Shown: positions 48,131 to 60,356, counted from the stretch's first letter. The stretch: DNA of 64,000 bases from Punica granatum (GCF_007655135.1 NC_045131.1:8308001-8372000); one strand, 5' to 3'. The notes: a model not told the origin generated them from the sequence alone. Numbers and translations: made by a program.

Positions 48131-48756
48131 TTGCTGTTTATATGTCAGTGTGAAGCGCATGTTCGAGATCGAACATTCTGATCTTCATTGGTACATATGT
48201 TCACTTTCGCATCTACAGAGGGGATGTGGAGTCGAGTCCGAGTGAAGAATTGGGCTCCGATGATCGTGTTTTCTTCCTTGCGAACCTAATCGCGGGGGGT
48301 GAAGATGGGCCGCCTGGAAGCCCAGCCCAAAAACCAGCAACTAATTTATCCGAACTGAGCTTCTTAAATCTTAATCCCATGCAGTTTTTATTGACCAATA
48401 TTTTCTTGCACCAACCGTAAACAGCAAAAAGCAAGAGGCATCCTTCAATGAACGACGTAACAGACTGGCTTAGTGAACATGTAACGGTCCGATATACTAT
48501 ACCAAGCCTTCTAAAACCGTCCGATTTATTGACATCGGAACTGTATATTACAGGACTTCCAACTTTGTTGGCTTTTATTTCTGGAATCCACCTAATACAG
48601 AGACTGGATGGAGCATGCCTCAATTATAAGTAAACTTTCGATCGAGACTTCAGTTCATGCATATTCAACGGACCTGCTATGGTCCAGAACTTCAGAACAG
48701 AAACTATGAATAACCAGCAACATGCATAGTCGGCCGGCCGGCCGATGATGTGCTGC

Positions 48757-48872
48757 CTACTTGGAAGCATTCATCAGGCCCTTGGAGTGGACTTTAAAGA
48801 GGGCAAACAGTCTCTCCTCCTGCTGAATGGGCTTTCCCATGTCCCATTCAGCTTCACTTCCTCATTAGCCAT
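48757..48872 (-). pseudogene. GSTU: Tau-class GST pseudogene: first and last codons fused
   Basis: From the ATG at 48872 the frame reads [20 protein letters not shown], matching the first 18 residues of the intact copies, then jumps into the last 19 codons of exon 3 in another frame (ERLFALFKVHSK to NASK, stop at 48757). Everything between, including both introns, is gone. The joint lies at AGGAG, present on both sides in intact relatives (the CAGCAGGAGAGTGG region of exon 1 and GAGGAGGAGAGACTG of exon 3), so a microhomology deletion fits. The fused frame is only 32 codons and has no GST fold. Confidence 0.88.
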
Positions 48873-49720
48873 AGTAATGACTTAGCAACTCAGAAGGATT
48901 ATGTGATTGAGAGATGGTCGAAAATTCTTGTTGGAGATTAAATTCTTCCATGAATTTATGGGGTTAGTTTTCTCGGCCAGCGAGCCAGTGGTTATCTGGT
49001 TGCTTGGTTTCTTACCAATAGAACTTGGGAGTTCGTGGTTCAACCTCATTTATTTATTTGTTCATTTACTATCAATAAATCAAAGTTCAAGCTTTATCTA
49101 GTAGCGAATGTTTGAATAAAGTAACGACGGATCCGGACCGACGGCTCCGTTTGTCGTCACCGATGATGTCTGCTATATGGGTTGACACCAACTCCGTTCA
49201 TATGATTTTACGCCGTGTAACTATATTAGCATTAGACAACAGTGTGTCGTGTTCAAATAATATAAAAGAATGTGTCGAATTAAAATGATATAAGCATGAT
49301 TTAAATTTAAAAGCAAGTAGAATATATGATTTAAATTGCAGACTTTTGCTGATTTAAACCCCTACGACTAATTTATCCCGAATTGAGCATCTTAATCTCA
49401 TGTATTGTTTATAGAAATATTTTCTTGCTCCAACTGTAAATAGCAAAAGCAAGAGACATCACTTTCTATGCCTTCATTGAAATGAAACAGCAGACTGGCT
49501 TACTGAACATGCGATGGTCCGATATACAATGCCGAGCCTTAAGAAACAGTTTGACGTTATTGACATCGAAACTAGATATTACTAGACCTCAACGTCATCC
49601 ACTTTATTTCTATAGTCGGCCTAATACAGACTGGATCTGGCTGGCCTCAACGGACCTACTATGGTCCAAAACAGAAACTCTGGACAACCGGCAACACGCA
49701 TAGTCCGCCGATGTACTGCC

Positions 49721-50782
49721 CTACTTGGAAGCGTTCTGGCCTCCGAAGCGGGCTTTGAAATGGGCGGACAGTCTCTCTTTCTCAGGCAGATTATCCTTTA
49801 TAATGGGGCAGCACCTGAACTCTTCTGCCCATTTCCACAGCGTCGGGAACTTGTCCTCCGTGAACAAATCGACACCCGCGGCTTCCTGAATGATGACGAG
49901 CCAGTGGGCCACGAAGTTCGCCGAGATGTCCAAGAAACCAACGCTGTCCCCTCCGAAGAACTTCTTGCGCTTGAGCTGCTCTTCGAGTGTCTTGAGGTGA
50001 CCATGGGCTTCCTCCTTCAGCTTGGCCCTCGCCTCCCCCTCACTCGAAGCAGCTTTCCACGAGGCAAGCAAGCACTAAAACGAGTAACAAAAAGAAGTGA
50101 TAAGTCAACCACATGTCCCAATCCATCTCATATGAAACACCGTCACTTGCGGGAAAGATGTGGAATCGACCTCGAGAAACCGGTGTCAATAACTAGCAAC
50201 CATTTTCCCTGTATCTTCCCGATTAGATGATCTTTTATGAGTCCGAAGGCAATTGAAGAAATGGAACTTACAACCATATGGTTAGACCATATGATCCAGC
50301 AGGGAAAAAAAAATTACAACCATATGGTTAGAGATGACTAAGGAATTCAGCAATTACCTGCTCATCTAGGAACCTAGACCAGAAACGAGCCATGGCTCGA
50401 TCGTATGGATCCTCAGGCAAGAGAGGGTAAGCGGACTTCCAAGTCTCGTCGATATACTCAAGTATAACCAGAGACTCTACAATCGGTAAAGAATCATCGG
50501 TCAAAGTCAGTGACTGAATCAAGAGCATACCACTTTAATTAATTGGACTGAGATCATATCATAATGTTAGTCAATCGGGCCACCTGCTATAGGCTTCCCA
50601 CGGTGGACCAGGACGGGGATCTTCTTGTGAACCGGGTTGTACCTGAGAAGGTCCGGGCTCTTGTTGGTGAGATCTTCGTCGAAGAACTGGTACGGGACGC
50701 CTTTCAGCTTGAGGGCTATCTCCACCCTGCTGCTGAATGGGCTCCCCCATGCGCCATACAGCTTCACTTCCTTATTAGCCAT
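49721..50782 (-). CDS. GSTU: Tau-class glutathione S-transferase, copy A
   Basis: Three exons: 50782..50584, 50476..50358 and 50074..49721, 223 residues, the usual length for the class. GSTs of this class conjugate glutathione to reactive electrophiles in the cytosol. The N-terminal thioredoxin fold has [19 protein letters not shown] with the catalytic serine at position 14, then [17 protein letters not shown] and [13 protein letters not shown], where E67-S68 bind the glutamyl part of glutathione. The helical C-terminal domain includes [10 protein letters not shown] and [12 protein letters not shown]. The second intron, after residue 106 (DEQ|C), is the usual one for this class. The first (107 bp, phase 1, splitting the Glu67 codon) is an extra one; without splicing the frame stops a few codons later. 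About 20 residues differ from copy C. It resembles GSTU8/GSTU10-type proteins. Confidence 0.92.
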
Positions 50783-52439
50783 ATCAAATTAGCAACTCAA
50801 AGGTTTATGTGCTTGAGAGACGGTCGGAAATTCTTGTAGGGTTTGATAGATCATTGAATTGAATTCTTGAAATGATATATAGAGGTAAGCTTCCTTGGCC
50901 AGGAAGCCAGTGGTTGACTGGCTGCTTGGTTTCTTGACAGGGGGGCCTGGAGTTGGTGATTCAGCCTTATTTGTTTAGTCGTATATTATCAACAAGTCAA
51001 AGTTCAAGTTTTTCTTAGTAGAGAATATTATCACGGTAAAATAGGACTAAGTAAATCCATATCAATCGATTCAAATGATTTGATATTTATTTATTTTAAA
51101 TAAATTCTCAAATTTACATTCACATTTTGTGAATAGAAAAAATTGAAAGGATTATACCCTTAGTAGGACCATCAGACTTGAATTGAATTATTCGTAGACT
51201 GTTCGGCTTTCGGGAAAAAAAGAAGGAAAAATGAATGAAGTAACGACAAGTTCGGACAGGCGGCTCCGTCTGACATCACCGATGATGTCTGCTGCATGGG
51301 ATGCACCATCTTGTTGGGCCGATGCTAGTCTTTCCACTGGGCCTCGTTAGGGCCGTCAAGTGGGCCAAAGGCCCAGGACCAGGTCTAGTCTGCTGGCGTA
51401 ATAATCGACATATATAATGGTTCGAAACTGAGGGCAATCCTGTTGCTGGAATTGCTTCTGTAATTCTAATAGACCTGCAAAGTTTATCAGATTCCATACG
51501 ATGTAAATTTATTACATCTTTTATCTTCTTAAACTACAGTATCTCTATCCCATTTAACTTTTTTCGGTAAACATCTTAACAAGTCTAGTCGTAAATATCT
51601 AATGAATAAGGTTTACCGGGTGGACCATAAAAAAAGGGGAAAAGATTGAACCATATTTGACGATTTTACTTCCTTCCGGTATTGAAAATATATATGTCAA
51701 AATCTTTTTCTTTTTTTTTTTAAAAAAAGATGACTTTTGCTGTTGGGAGGAGCCTTTGGTATTGATTTCAGTTCAAAATTGGAACACTTAATAATAGGCG
51801 CCTTGCCACGAAAGTTAAGATGCAACAATTTAATAATGTTCTTAATCTCAAGATAATTGGAAAAAGGATCCTCCGGTTGAAAATCTAACACAGCCGGCGT
51901 TAAGTGCGAGCACGTTTTGAGAAGTAACCGCATATTGTCCATAAAATTCCGTTACAACCAACAGATAATTGTTAAGACAATCATTAAAAACAAAATGAAA
52001 ATGTGAATTACATTAAAATTTTGTTGTTTACAGGTCAATATCAAGCGCATGTTCAAGATCGAACATTCTGATCTTCATTGACCAATATTTTCTTGCACCA
52101 ACCGTAAACAGCAAAAAGCAAGAGGCATCCTTCAATATACGACGTAGCAGACTGGCTTAGTGAACATGTAACGGTCCGATACACTATACCAAGCCTTCTA
52201 AAACAATCCGACTTATTGACACCGGAATTGTATATTATTGGACTTCCAACTTTATCGGCTTTTATTTCTGGAATCCACCTAATACAGAGACTGGATGGAG
52301 CATGCCTCAATTATAAGTAAACTTCCAGTCAGGACTTCAGTTCACGCAAACTCAACCATCCTGCTATGGTCTAGAACTTCAGAACAGAAACTATGAACAA
52401 CCGGCAACATGCATAGTCGGCCGGCGGATGATGTACTGC

Positions 52440-53080
52440 CTACTTGGAAGCATTCATCAGGCTCTTGGAGTGGGCTTTAAATAAGGCAAACAGTCTCTCC
52501 TCCTCGGGCCGATTGTCCTTTATAAGGGGGTAGCACCTGAACTCTTCGGCCAATTTCCACATCGTCGGAAACTTGTCCTCCACGAACAAATCGACGCCTG
52601 TGACTTCCTGAATGATAATGATCCAGTAGGCCATGTAGTTCGCCGAGATGTCCAAGAACCCAACGCTGTCCCCTCCGAAGAACTTCTTGTCTTTGAGCTG
52701 CAAGTTGAGTGTCCTGAGGTGATCACGGACCTCCTCCTTCAGCTTCTCCCTCTCCTCCCCATCACTCCATGCAGCTTTCCACGAGACAAGCAAGCACTAA
52801 GGCAAGTAACAAAAAGAACTGATATATACGTCAAAACATATTTTGTGACCCGTCTCCTCCGATCACCGTCACTACGTGCGGGATAGATGTAGAATCGACC
52901 TCGTGTTACTGATGTCGACTAGCAACCATTTACCCTGTATTCCTGATTAAATGATCCTTTACAAGTCCTTATGCAGCTAAAGAAATGGAATTTGCAATTA
53001 TACCATTAATATAGCTGAGGAATTCAGTAATTTGCCTTCTCATCTGTGAACCTAGACCAGAAACGAACCATGGCTCTGCC
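52440..53080 (-). pseudogene. GSTU: Tau-class GST, exon 1 lost
   Basis: Exon 3 (52796..52440) is open, 118 codons from CLLVSWKAAWSDGEE to LMNASK. Only the end of exon 2 remains (53080..53036, RAMVRFWSRFTDEK). Directly beyond it the sequence joins the upstream flank found before exon 1 in the other copies, so exon 1 and most of exon 2 have been deleted together. The catalytic serine and glutathione-binding motifs are therefore missing. The donor after exon 2 reads GC rather than GT. The exon 3 frame may stay open only because the deletion is young. Confidence 0.88.
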
Positions 53081-53962
53081 ATTATGGAGGTAACTGAATT
53101 CTTCAATCAATTAATTATGGAGGCAAGTTTTCTTAGCCAAGTAAGCCAGTGGTAGTCTGATTACTTGGTCTCTTGACAAGGGGCCTCGGAGTTGGCGGCT
53201 CAACCTTAGTTATTTATTGATGATAGTATAAATAAGTCAAAAGGTGTCAAAGTTCAAACTTCATATAGTATTTATCCCCCAAAAAATAAAATAAAATATT
53301 ATTAGGAGGAAATTGAATAAAGCAACGACAGATTTAGACCGGCGGCTCCGCCTGTCATCATTAATGATGTCTATAAGTGGGATTTGCGCAGAATTTGGAT
53401 CGAAGGAGCGAAAGTTTTATGAAAGTGAAAATGAAATAATGGGTAAATAACAATTATTTCATTGAAAATTAGAAAACTAAAATAAGTTTCTATCAAAGTT
53501 TTATGAAGAGGACTGCCCCTTCTTTCAATCCATCCTCGTAAGTAATTGATCTCTGTGATATTGAGGATGTATATTTATTTCTCTTACTATATGTGTCAAT
53601 ATCTCCAGTCTGCATTCAGTTCGCACTTTTAGAAGGTCCCAATTCTCGATGTTGGGCTTCCGGTCCAACGGCAGGTCTGAAACAAACCGGGCCTTACTGA
53701 GCTTCACCCCTTCCGCGTCCTGTAAGTTACAGGTCGTATCACGTGCACGTGGAAGATCGACCATTCCGATATTCAGTGATAAATATGTTAACACTAGCAT
53801 CTACAGAGGGGACGTGGAGTCGAATCTGAATAAATAATCGGGCTCGGGTGATCGTGTTTTCTTCCCTATGAACCTAATCATTGGGATGAAGATGGGCCTG
53901 TAAGCCCAGCCCAACACCGGCAATTAATTTGTCCGAATTGAGCTTCTTAATTATCCATTCTA

Positions 53963-54062
53963 TCTATATCTATAGATAGAAAAATGAACTATACGCTTCC
54001 AATAAATGACCCTAATAAACACAATCAGTATTCTACAGATAAATAAATATTATAATTAACCT

Positions 54063-54098
<36 letters not shown>

Positions 54099-56788
54099 GA
54101 AATTACGATTAACCTAAATATTATTTAATATATATACGACAAATAATAATAATAGCAGATATTATACTTAATCTACTTATATGATAAATATAATGTCTCA
54201 TTATATAAAATAATAACAATCTTACCAAGAAAGGATGATTATATAAATAGGAAATATAATATTATATAGAACAATAAAGATCTTTATTCAGAAAAAAGAT
54301 TATATAAAATCGGGAAAAATAATATAAAGGGAAGAATAATATAAAATATTACAGTTAATCGATACATACAACAAATATATATAAGAAATATATAAGTTCT
54401 CATCTATTATATGTATAGAAAAGTAATTAATTGTATGTGCAGTGAATGCTACTAATAAATAAAAAAATTGTAGGATCGATTAAATACAATAAATGAATGT
54501 TAAATTTATATATGATAGTATAAATTCAATTGAGATGTAAATAATTTATTATATTCATACGATTTTCATATAAAAAAAATCATAAGCCAGTAACTGTATA
54601 ATCTTCATGTAATATAAACTCATATATCTAAAAATAAGGATGTCAGCAATTAATCATGCACATACAAGATTCATTCGAAAAACATCACAACACAATGATT
54701 TTATGTTATTATGGTGATATAAAAATTAAATATTTTAAAATCAAGGTGTCACAAATATTAATTTTGGAAATTTCGAAAAACTAAAGTCGTGAAATAAATT
54801 CAATAAATCTCCAATTCATAATAAGAACTTCGGTTTTAAAATTATAATTGAACTATTCAAAATTATTCCTGCAACTCTATTGAAAATTATTTTTGAAAAT
54901 TAATTCTTGGGAACATTTGTTTTCAATAAGTAAACAATTAATCTTTTAAAATATGAGGACTATCATAAGTGTGAGTATTATAAGTATATGAACATAAACT
55001 TATGCAATGTACGAGATTGAACACTAGCATATAGTAAAACAATGTTAACAAACTACATTTTACATTTAATAGGGTAATAATAATTAGGGTTATAATAGTT
55101 AATTTACACGTAGAATAATTTTCATGAAATAATAAATGAATAAAATTAACTAATTATGTAAATAAGAGAGTATTATTAAATAGCAAATTAGACAAAAGAA
55201 CGAAATTGAAGTTGTTTTTAGTTCAAGACGGAAATTAAAGAATTAATTGAAGGAACACTATTGTAAATGCATATACTAAAGTAAAGAGGTAAATTATCCT
55301 TTATTAAAATATATTTTCTATGTAAAGGTCATTGTTTGAAATTTCGAAACTAATCATTGAAATAATTTGATTTTTAAGAAGTAAGTTATAAATATATGAT
55401 ATGAGTCCATATGATACAAGGGATATATAACTTTATAAAATATAATTAGCATATATAATATTTCCAAAGAGAAGATGAACAAAGTAATAATTTTATAAAC
55501 ATATGGTCATGTAAAAAAAATAAACATTTAACATTTGAAAGATTCCTTTTGAAATGAGTGCATAATAAATCAAAATGTGGTAAATTTTGTATTCTCTTAA
55601 TATTAAATAAACATATAGTACCTATTAAATACGACAAATAGATGCAAAATTACCTATATATTATTTAAAATTAGCCTAATTTTTATAAAAAAAATGATAT
55701 TTTAAACTTGAATTAATTATTGAAAGTTCTCACTATTAATCTTATTAAGAAATTTGAGTTTCACAAATATATGAATAACTTCTATAAGAAATAATAACAG
55801 ATATATGATGATAGAATCGTGTGAAAATTAGACCTTTGCAATAAATGTGATCAATAAATGTACCTATTACACTTTGAATTTTTTTTCTAAAATAGTAAGT
55901 GATTATAATAAACAAATATGAACTTAGATATTATAATAATTTATACTAAAAAATAATTGATAAAGCATATAAATAAATTATCATAACACACTGATTATAT
56001 AATTTTACAAGCATATCAAAAATAAAATTTAATGTATGAAATTAGGGTTTTGAATCATCTAAATCCCTTAATAATTAAAATAAAATAAGAGATACATAAT
56101 GATAATTAAAATATATAACAAGAAATAAATAAATGAGAATCATTATTAGTAAAATTAACAATTTTTGTCGTAAATACTATTAAAAAATGGACCAATTATA
56201 CTTGAGATATTTTTTGAAACAACAAAGACTAACAAAAAATATGAAAATATATATTAGAATAATTTATTTTTAAAAAATAATTAGTTAAACATATTATTTA
56301 TTACCAGGTTGTGCTTATCATAAAAATTTACTAGCATATCAATGGTAAAATTTAACTATTGAAAATAATGACGGTAAATAATATTATTTCAAGTAATTAT
56401 GTGCATAACGAAGTTTGGAAATCCAAACAGAATGTTTTTAATGTATCTTTGTACTGTATTGGTAGTTCAATAAATATGCGACGTATACTAAATAAAATAA
56501 TTAGTTACCTATACATAGGATTTTTAAAAGAACCAATATAAGACACTAATTTTGTGAAATTAGTGTAGCAACAAAAAGTAAAAAAGATAAAGTAATGGTA
56601 TAACAAAATATTATTCTAAAATTATATATTGAGAATTAGTAGCAACTTGTCACTAGAAACCATTCTAAATGAGTCTTTGGATATATTAAGATTATTCAAT
56701 TAAAATTTTTAGTTACTATTAAAAATTCTAAAATTGCGAGTAATTACCATAAAAGCAGAACCGTGCAATGCACGGGTTAGAACACTAG
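53963..56788 (+). mobile_element. Helitron-like non-autonomous element in the GST array
   Basis: The 5' end begins TCTATATCTATAG after an A (an alternative TC lies at 53954). The 3' end has the hairpin CCGTGC-AAT-GCACGG (56761-56775), then GTTAGAACA and CTAG at 56785-56788, followed by T. The flanks match uninterrupted sequence in the neighbouring unit (about 49384-49435), which shows this is an insertion. The interior (2.8 kb) is extremely AT-rich, with an (AAT)n tract (54065-54099), and codes for nothing recognisable. Confidence 0.68.
54065..54099. repeat. (AAT)n microsatellite
   Basis: About 11 AAT units inside the second Helitron-like element. Confidence 0.9.
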
Positions 56789-57153
56789 TATATTGTAGAC
56801 AACAATATGTTTTTGCTCCAACTGTAAACAACAAAAGCAAGAGACATCACTTTCTATGCCTTCATTGAAATGAAACAGCAGACTGACTTACTGAACATGT
56901 GATGGTCCGATATACTATACCGAGCCATTTGAAACAGTCCGATTTTATTGACATCAGAACTAGATATTACTTGAGCTTAACTTTATCAACTTTATTTCTA
57001 TAGTCGGCCTAATACAGACTGGATCTGACCTGCCTCAAGTATAAGTAAAACCTCTAGTAAAGACTTCAGTTGGCAGAGACTCAACGGACCTACTATGGTC
57101 CAGAGCAGAAACTTTGGACAACCAGCAACGGGCATAGTCGGCCGATGTACTGC

Positions 57154-58192
57154 CTACTTGGAAGCGTTCTGGAATCCGAAGCGGGCTTTTAGATAGGCGG
57201 ACAGTCTCTCTTTCTTAGGCAGATTGTCCTTTATAATGGGGCAGCACCTGAACTCTTCAGCCCATTTCCACAGCGTTGGGAACTTGTCCTCCGTGAACAA
57301 ATTGACACCCGCGACTTCCTGAATGATAAGGATCCAATATGCCACGAAGTTCGCCGAGATGTCCAAGAAACCAACGCTGTCCCCTCCGAAGAACTTCTTG
57401 CCCTTGAGCTGCTCTTCGAGTGTCTTGAGGTGACCATGGGCTTCCTCCTTCAGCTTCGCCCTCTCCTCCCCCTCACTCCGAGCAGCTTTCCACGAGGCAA
57501 GAAAGCACTAAAACGAGTAACAAAAAGAAGTGATACGTCAACCAAATGTCCCAATCCATCTCATCCGAAACACCGTACCTTGCGGGATAGATGTGGAATC
57601 GACCTCGAGTTACCGGTGTCAATAACTAGCAACCATTTTCTCCGTTTTTTTTCCGGATTAGATGATCTTTTAGGAGTCCAAAGGCAATTAAAGAAATGGA
57701 ACTTACAACCATATGGTTAGACCATATGATCCAGTGGTTAGAGATGACTAAAGAATTTTGCAAGTACCTGCTCATCTAGGAACCTAGACCAGAAACGAGC
57801 CACGGCTCTATCGTATGGATCCTCAGGCAAGAGAGGGTAGGCCGACTTCCAAGTCTCGTCGATGTACTCAAGTATAACCAGAGACTCTGCGATCGGTAAA
57901 GAATCATCGGTCAAAGTCAGTGACTGAATCAAGAGCATACCACTTTAATTAATTAGACTGAGATCATATCATAATGTTTGTCAATCGGGCCACCTGCTAT
58001 GGGCTTCCCGCGGTGGACCAGGACGGGGACCTTCTTGTGAACCGGGTTGTACTTGAGAAGGTCCGGGCTCTTGTTGGCCATATCTTCGTCGAAGAACTGG
58101 TACGGGACTCCTTTCAGCTTGAGGGCTATCTCCACTCTCCTGCTGAATGGGCTCCCCCATGCGCCATACAGCTTCACCTCCTCATTAGCCAT
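57154..58192 (-). CDS. GSTU: Tau-class glutathione S-transferase, copy C
   Basis: Three exons: 58192..57994, 57886..57768 and 57507..57154, 223 residues. The exon structure matches copy A, including the extra 107-bp intron in the Glu67 codon and the usual second intron (260 bp). Landmarks are [19 protein letters not shown] (catalytic Ser14), [41 protein letters not shown] and [12 protein letters not shown]. Copies A and C are near 91% identical by my count of differences, with most changes in exon 3. TATA-like TATATG lies near 58288. It probably has the same glutathione transferase role as copy A, with substrate differences likely in the variable C-terminal domain. Confidence 0.93.
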
Positions 58193-58870
58193 ATCAAATT
58201 AGCAACTCGAAGGTTTATGTGCTTGAGAGACGGTCGGAAATTCTTGTTGGGTTTGATAGATTATTGGGAATTGAATTCTTGAATTGACATATAGAGGTCG
58301 GTTTCCTTCGCCAGTAAGTCAGTGGTTGTCTGGTTGCTTGGTTTCTTGACAGGCGGGGCCTGTAGTTGGTGATTCAAGGCCTTATCTGCTCAGTCGTTTA
58401 TTATCAATAAGTCAGAGTTCAAGATTCTTTTTAGTAGACAGTAGTATCACGGAAAATAGCATTAAGGAAACTTTTTTTAATGAACGTCCAAAAAAACTGT
58501 AGTTGTAAATACGTAATGAATGAGGTGTACCGGGTGGACCACAAAAAAAAAAGGAAAAGATTGAACCATATTTGATGATTTTACTCACCTCCAGTTTTAA
58601 AAATATATACGTCGAAATCATGAAAAAAAAGAAAGATGACTTTTGCTGTTGAGAGGAGCCTTTGGTACTGATTTCAGTTCAAAATTTGGAACACTAATAA
58701 TAGGCGCCTTGCCATGAAAGTTAAGATGCAACAATTTAATAATGTTCTTAATCTCGAGATAATTCGAAAAAGGATTCTCCGGTTGAAAATCTAATACAGC
58801 CAGCGTTAAGTACGAGCACGTCGTTGTCCAAAAAATTCCGCTACAAGCAATATATAATTGTTATTTGCAA

Positions 58871-60278
58871 CGCATTCATCATAAATACAACAGTTGCATT
58901 TAAATTTTAACTACAGAGGAGTTGAATATAAAGTAATTTATTGTTGTACTTCAGTCTTCTCAAAATGAACCCCGAACCCGACTATCCTGTCCTCGATCCC
59001 ATAGCAAAATTAACGTGGACTAGCCTTGATGTTCCCTGTGAATTCAATAACGTGAAAAGAGTTATGATGCTTCTTCAAATACAAAAGTTCGAATTTCAAA
59101 AGGAAAATAGTTTCCACGGAGAGAGAAAGTGGAAAAGTAGAAACAGCGGGGAAAGGGACAAAGGCTCCTCCGAAACTGTTTTCCATGAAACAACGCCAAA
59201 TGTGTCGATACAGAAACTTCCCTTGTCTCAATAAAAAAAAGTTTCGGGGGGAGGAACTGCTTTTGTCAAGTCATCAACTGAATTAAACAATTCCTCTTTG
59301 TAAAACATTAGTCTATGTTTTATATCGACGAAATCGAATAATAAGGTACATTCATTAGCTTCCTTCGCGTATGATTATCTCGAGTCTTGTCTTGCTTAAG
59401 ATTGTCTATTGCTAAACACGACCATCCATGGACTCGTCATAAATTTAACGTTACTTTTTTTTTGAAATTGAACTGGCCCGATAAATGCCTCTCGTCGTTT
59501 ATAGGTCAACTCTATGGCAGTGGAAATGTACGGTTTTATGATTGTGGTCCTATCTCAATTTGTACTTAATCAGTTGTCCGACTATCTAATTCTCTTGTTT
59601 ATGTAACGATACTCGGATCCTGATGTAAACAAGTTCTCGTAGTAAAGGAAAAAAAGATAAAAGGACTCTCTCAAGTCCTATTATTTTCGGAGAAGACATG
59701 TCTGAAGCGTGTAAAAAGTAACTGAAATGACACGTAATAGAAAATATATTAGAATGAAAATAACTATATTAGTAATCTACTGTGGTCGAAAGTTATAGCT
59801 CTATAAGATTTAAGAGTGAAATTCTTTATAGTTGAGACTGTCATATCGAATGATGGCGACGAAAAAACAGTTGCATGGTGTCAACAACGTAGAACATACA
59901 TACCGCACCAACTGTAGAGTATCTTCGAGCAATATTTCTAAATTATAATTTTAAACTCAGGGGAAGGTTCATTTTCAGAAGATGCCATTTTTTTTTTTTG
60001 CTAAATATTTTCAGAAGATGCCATGATAGTGTCTACTTGGAGGTTTAAACTTGCAAAATAGAAAAATGGCAGTGAGCAGAAACAATATTCTCGAATGGAA
60101 CAGGGACAGGACATGCTCTTCTGGACAAAAAGTTTATATGGTCTCTCTGTCGTATCCCTTGTTCTGTTTAAGCGCAGCTTCATACTCACTGTCATGTCAC
60201 TGAACTTCCATTAAAACCCCGAATCCCCCGAACGAACATTCCGACATTCATTTTGCTGTTTCCTCTTCCATAGGAGAC
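58871..60278. other. Intergenic DNA before the RopGEF gene
   Basis: No gene is supported. A 97-codon plus-strand frame (58941-59234) has no family resemblance. The stretch includes the RopGEF upstream region; no clear TATA box was found. Confidence 0.5.
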
Positions 60279-60356
60279 ATGTGCTCGGCCCTCTCATGGC
60301 TTCCTCTTCCACCCGCATTCAGGACGACGAAGAGACTCATCAGCAAAGCAACCTGA
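60279..60356 (+). promoter_or_regulatory. Upstream ORF overlapping the RopGEF start
   Basis: An ATG at 60279, 17 nt before the predicted RopGEF start at 60296 and in a different frame, opens a 25-codon frame ending at 60354-60356 inside the RopGEF coding region. If the transcript includes it, ribosomes starting here would bypass the main ATG, so it could dampen translation. Confidence 0.5.

Larger units (their letters stand above)
48130..58870 (-). repeat. Tandem segmental duplication of tau-class GST units
   Basis: Four units share gene sequence and non-coding flanks. The 3' flank near 48370-48640 recurs at 49390-49640, 52080-52320 and 56815-57030. A more distal 3' block (48205-48365) recurs at 53790-53950. 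The upstream flank near 48900-49100 recurs at 50820-51010, 53085-53260 and 58210-58430. A further upstream block (51590-51900) recurs at 58510-58830. Unit contents in order: fused fragment, intact gene, gene lacking exon 1, intact gene. The third and fourth are separated by a Helitron-like insertion. The arrangement points to repeated unequal crossing-over. Confidence 0.88.

Noticed and set aside
48213..48623. 136-codon minus-strand frame, partly repeated at 52053-52310
   Set aside because: It lies in the duplicated 3' flank of GST units. The differences between the two copies are mostly amino-acid changing, and the corresponding stretch in unit 2 is broken, so it looks like non-coding DNA kept open by recent duplication.
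58941..59234. 97-codon plus-strand frame
   Set aside because: No resemblance to any protein family and no conserved copy elsewhere in the GST array.
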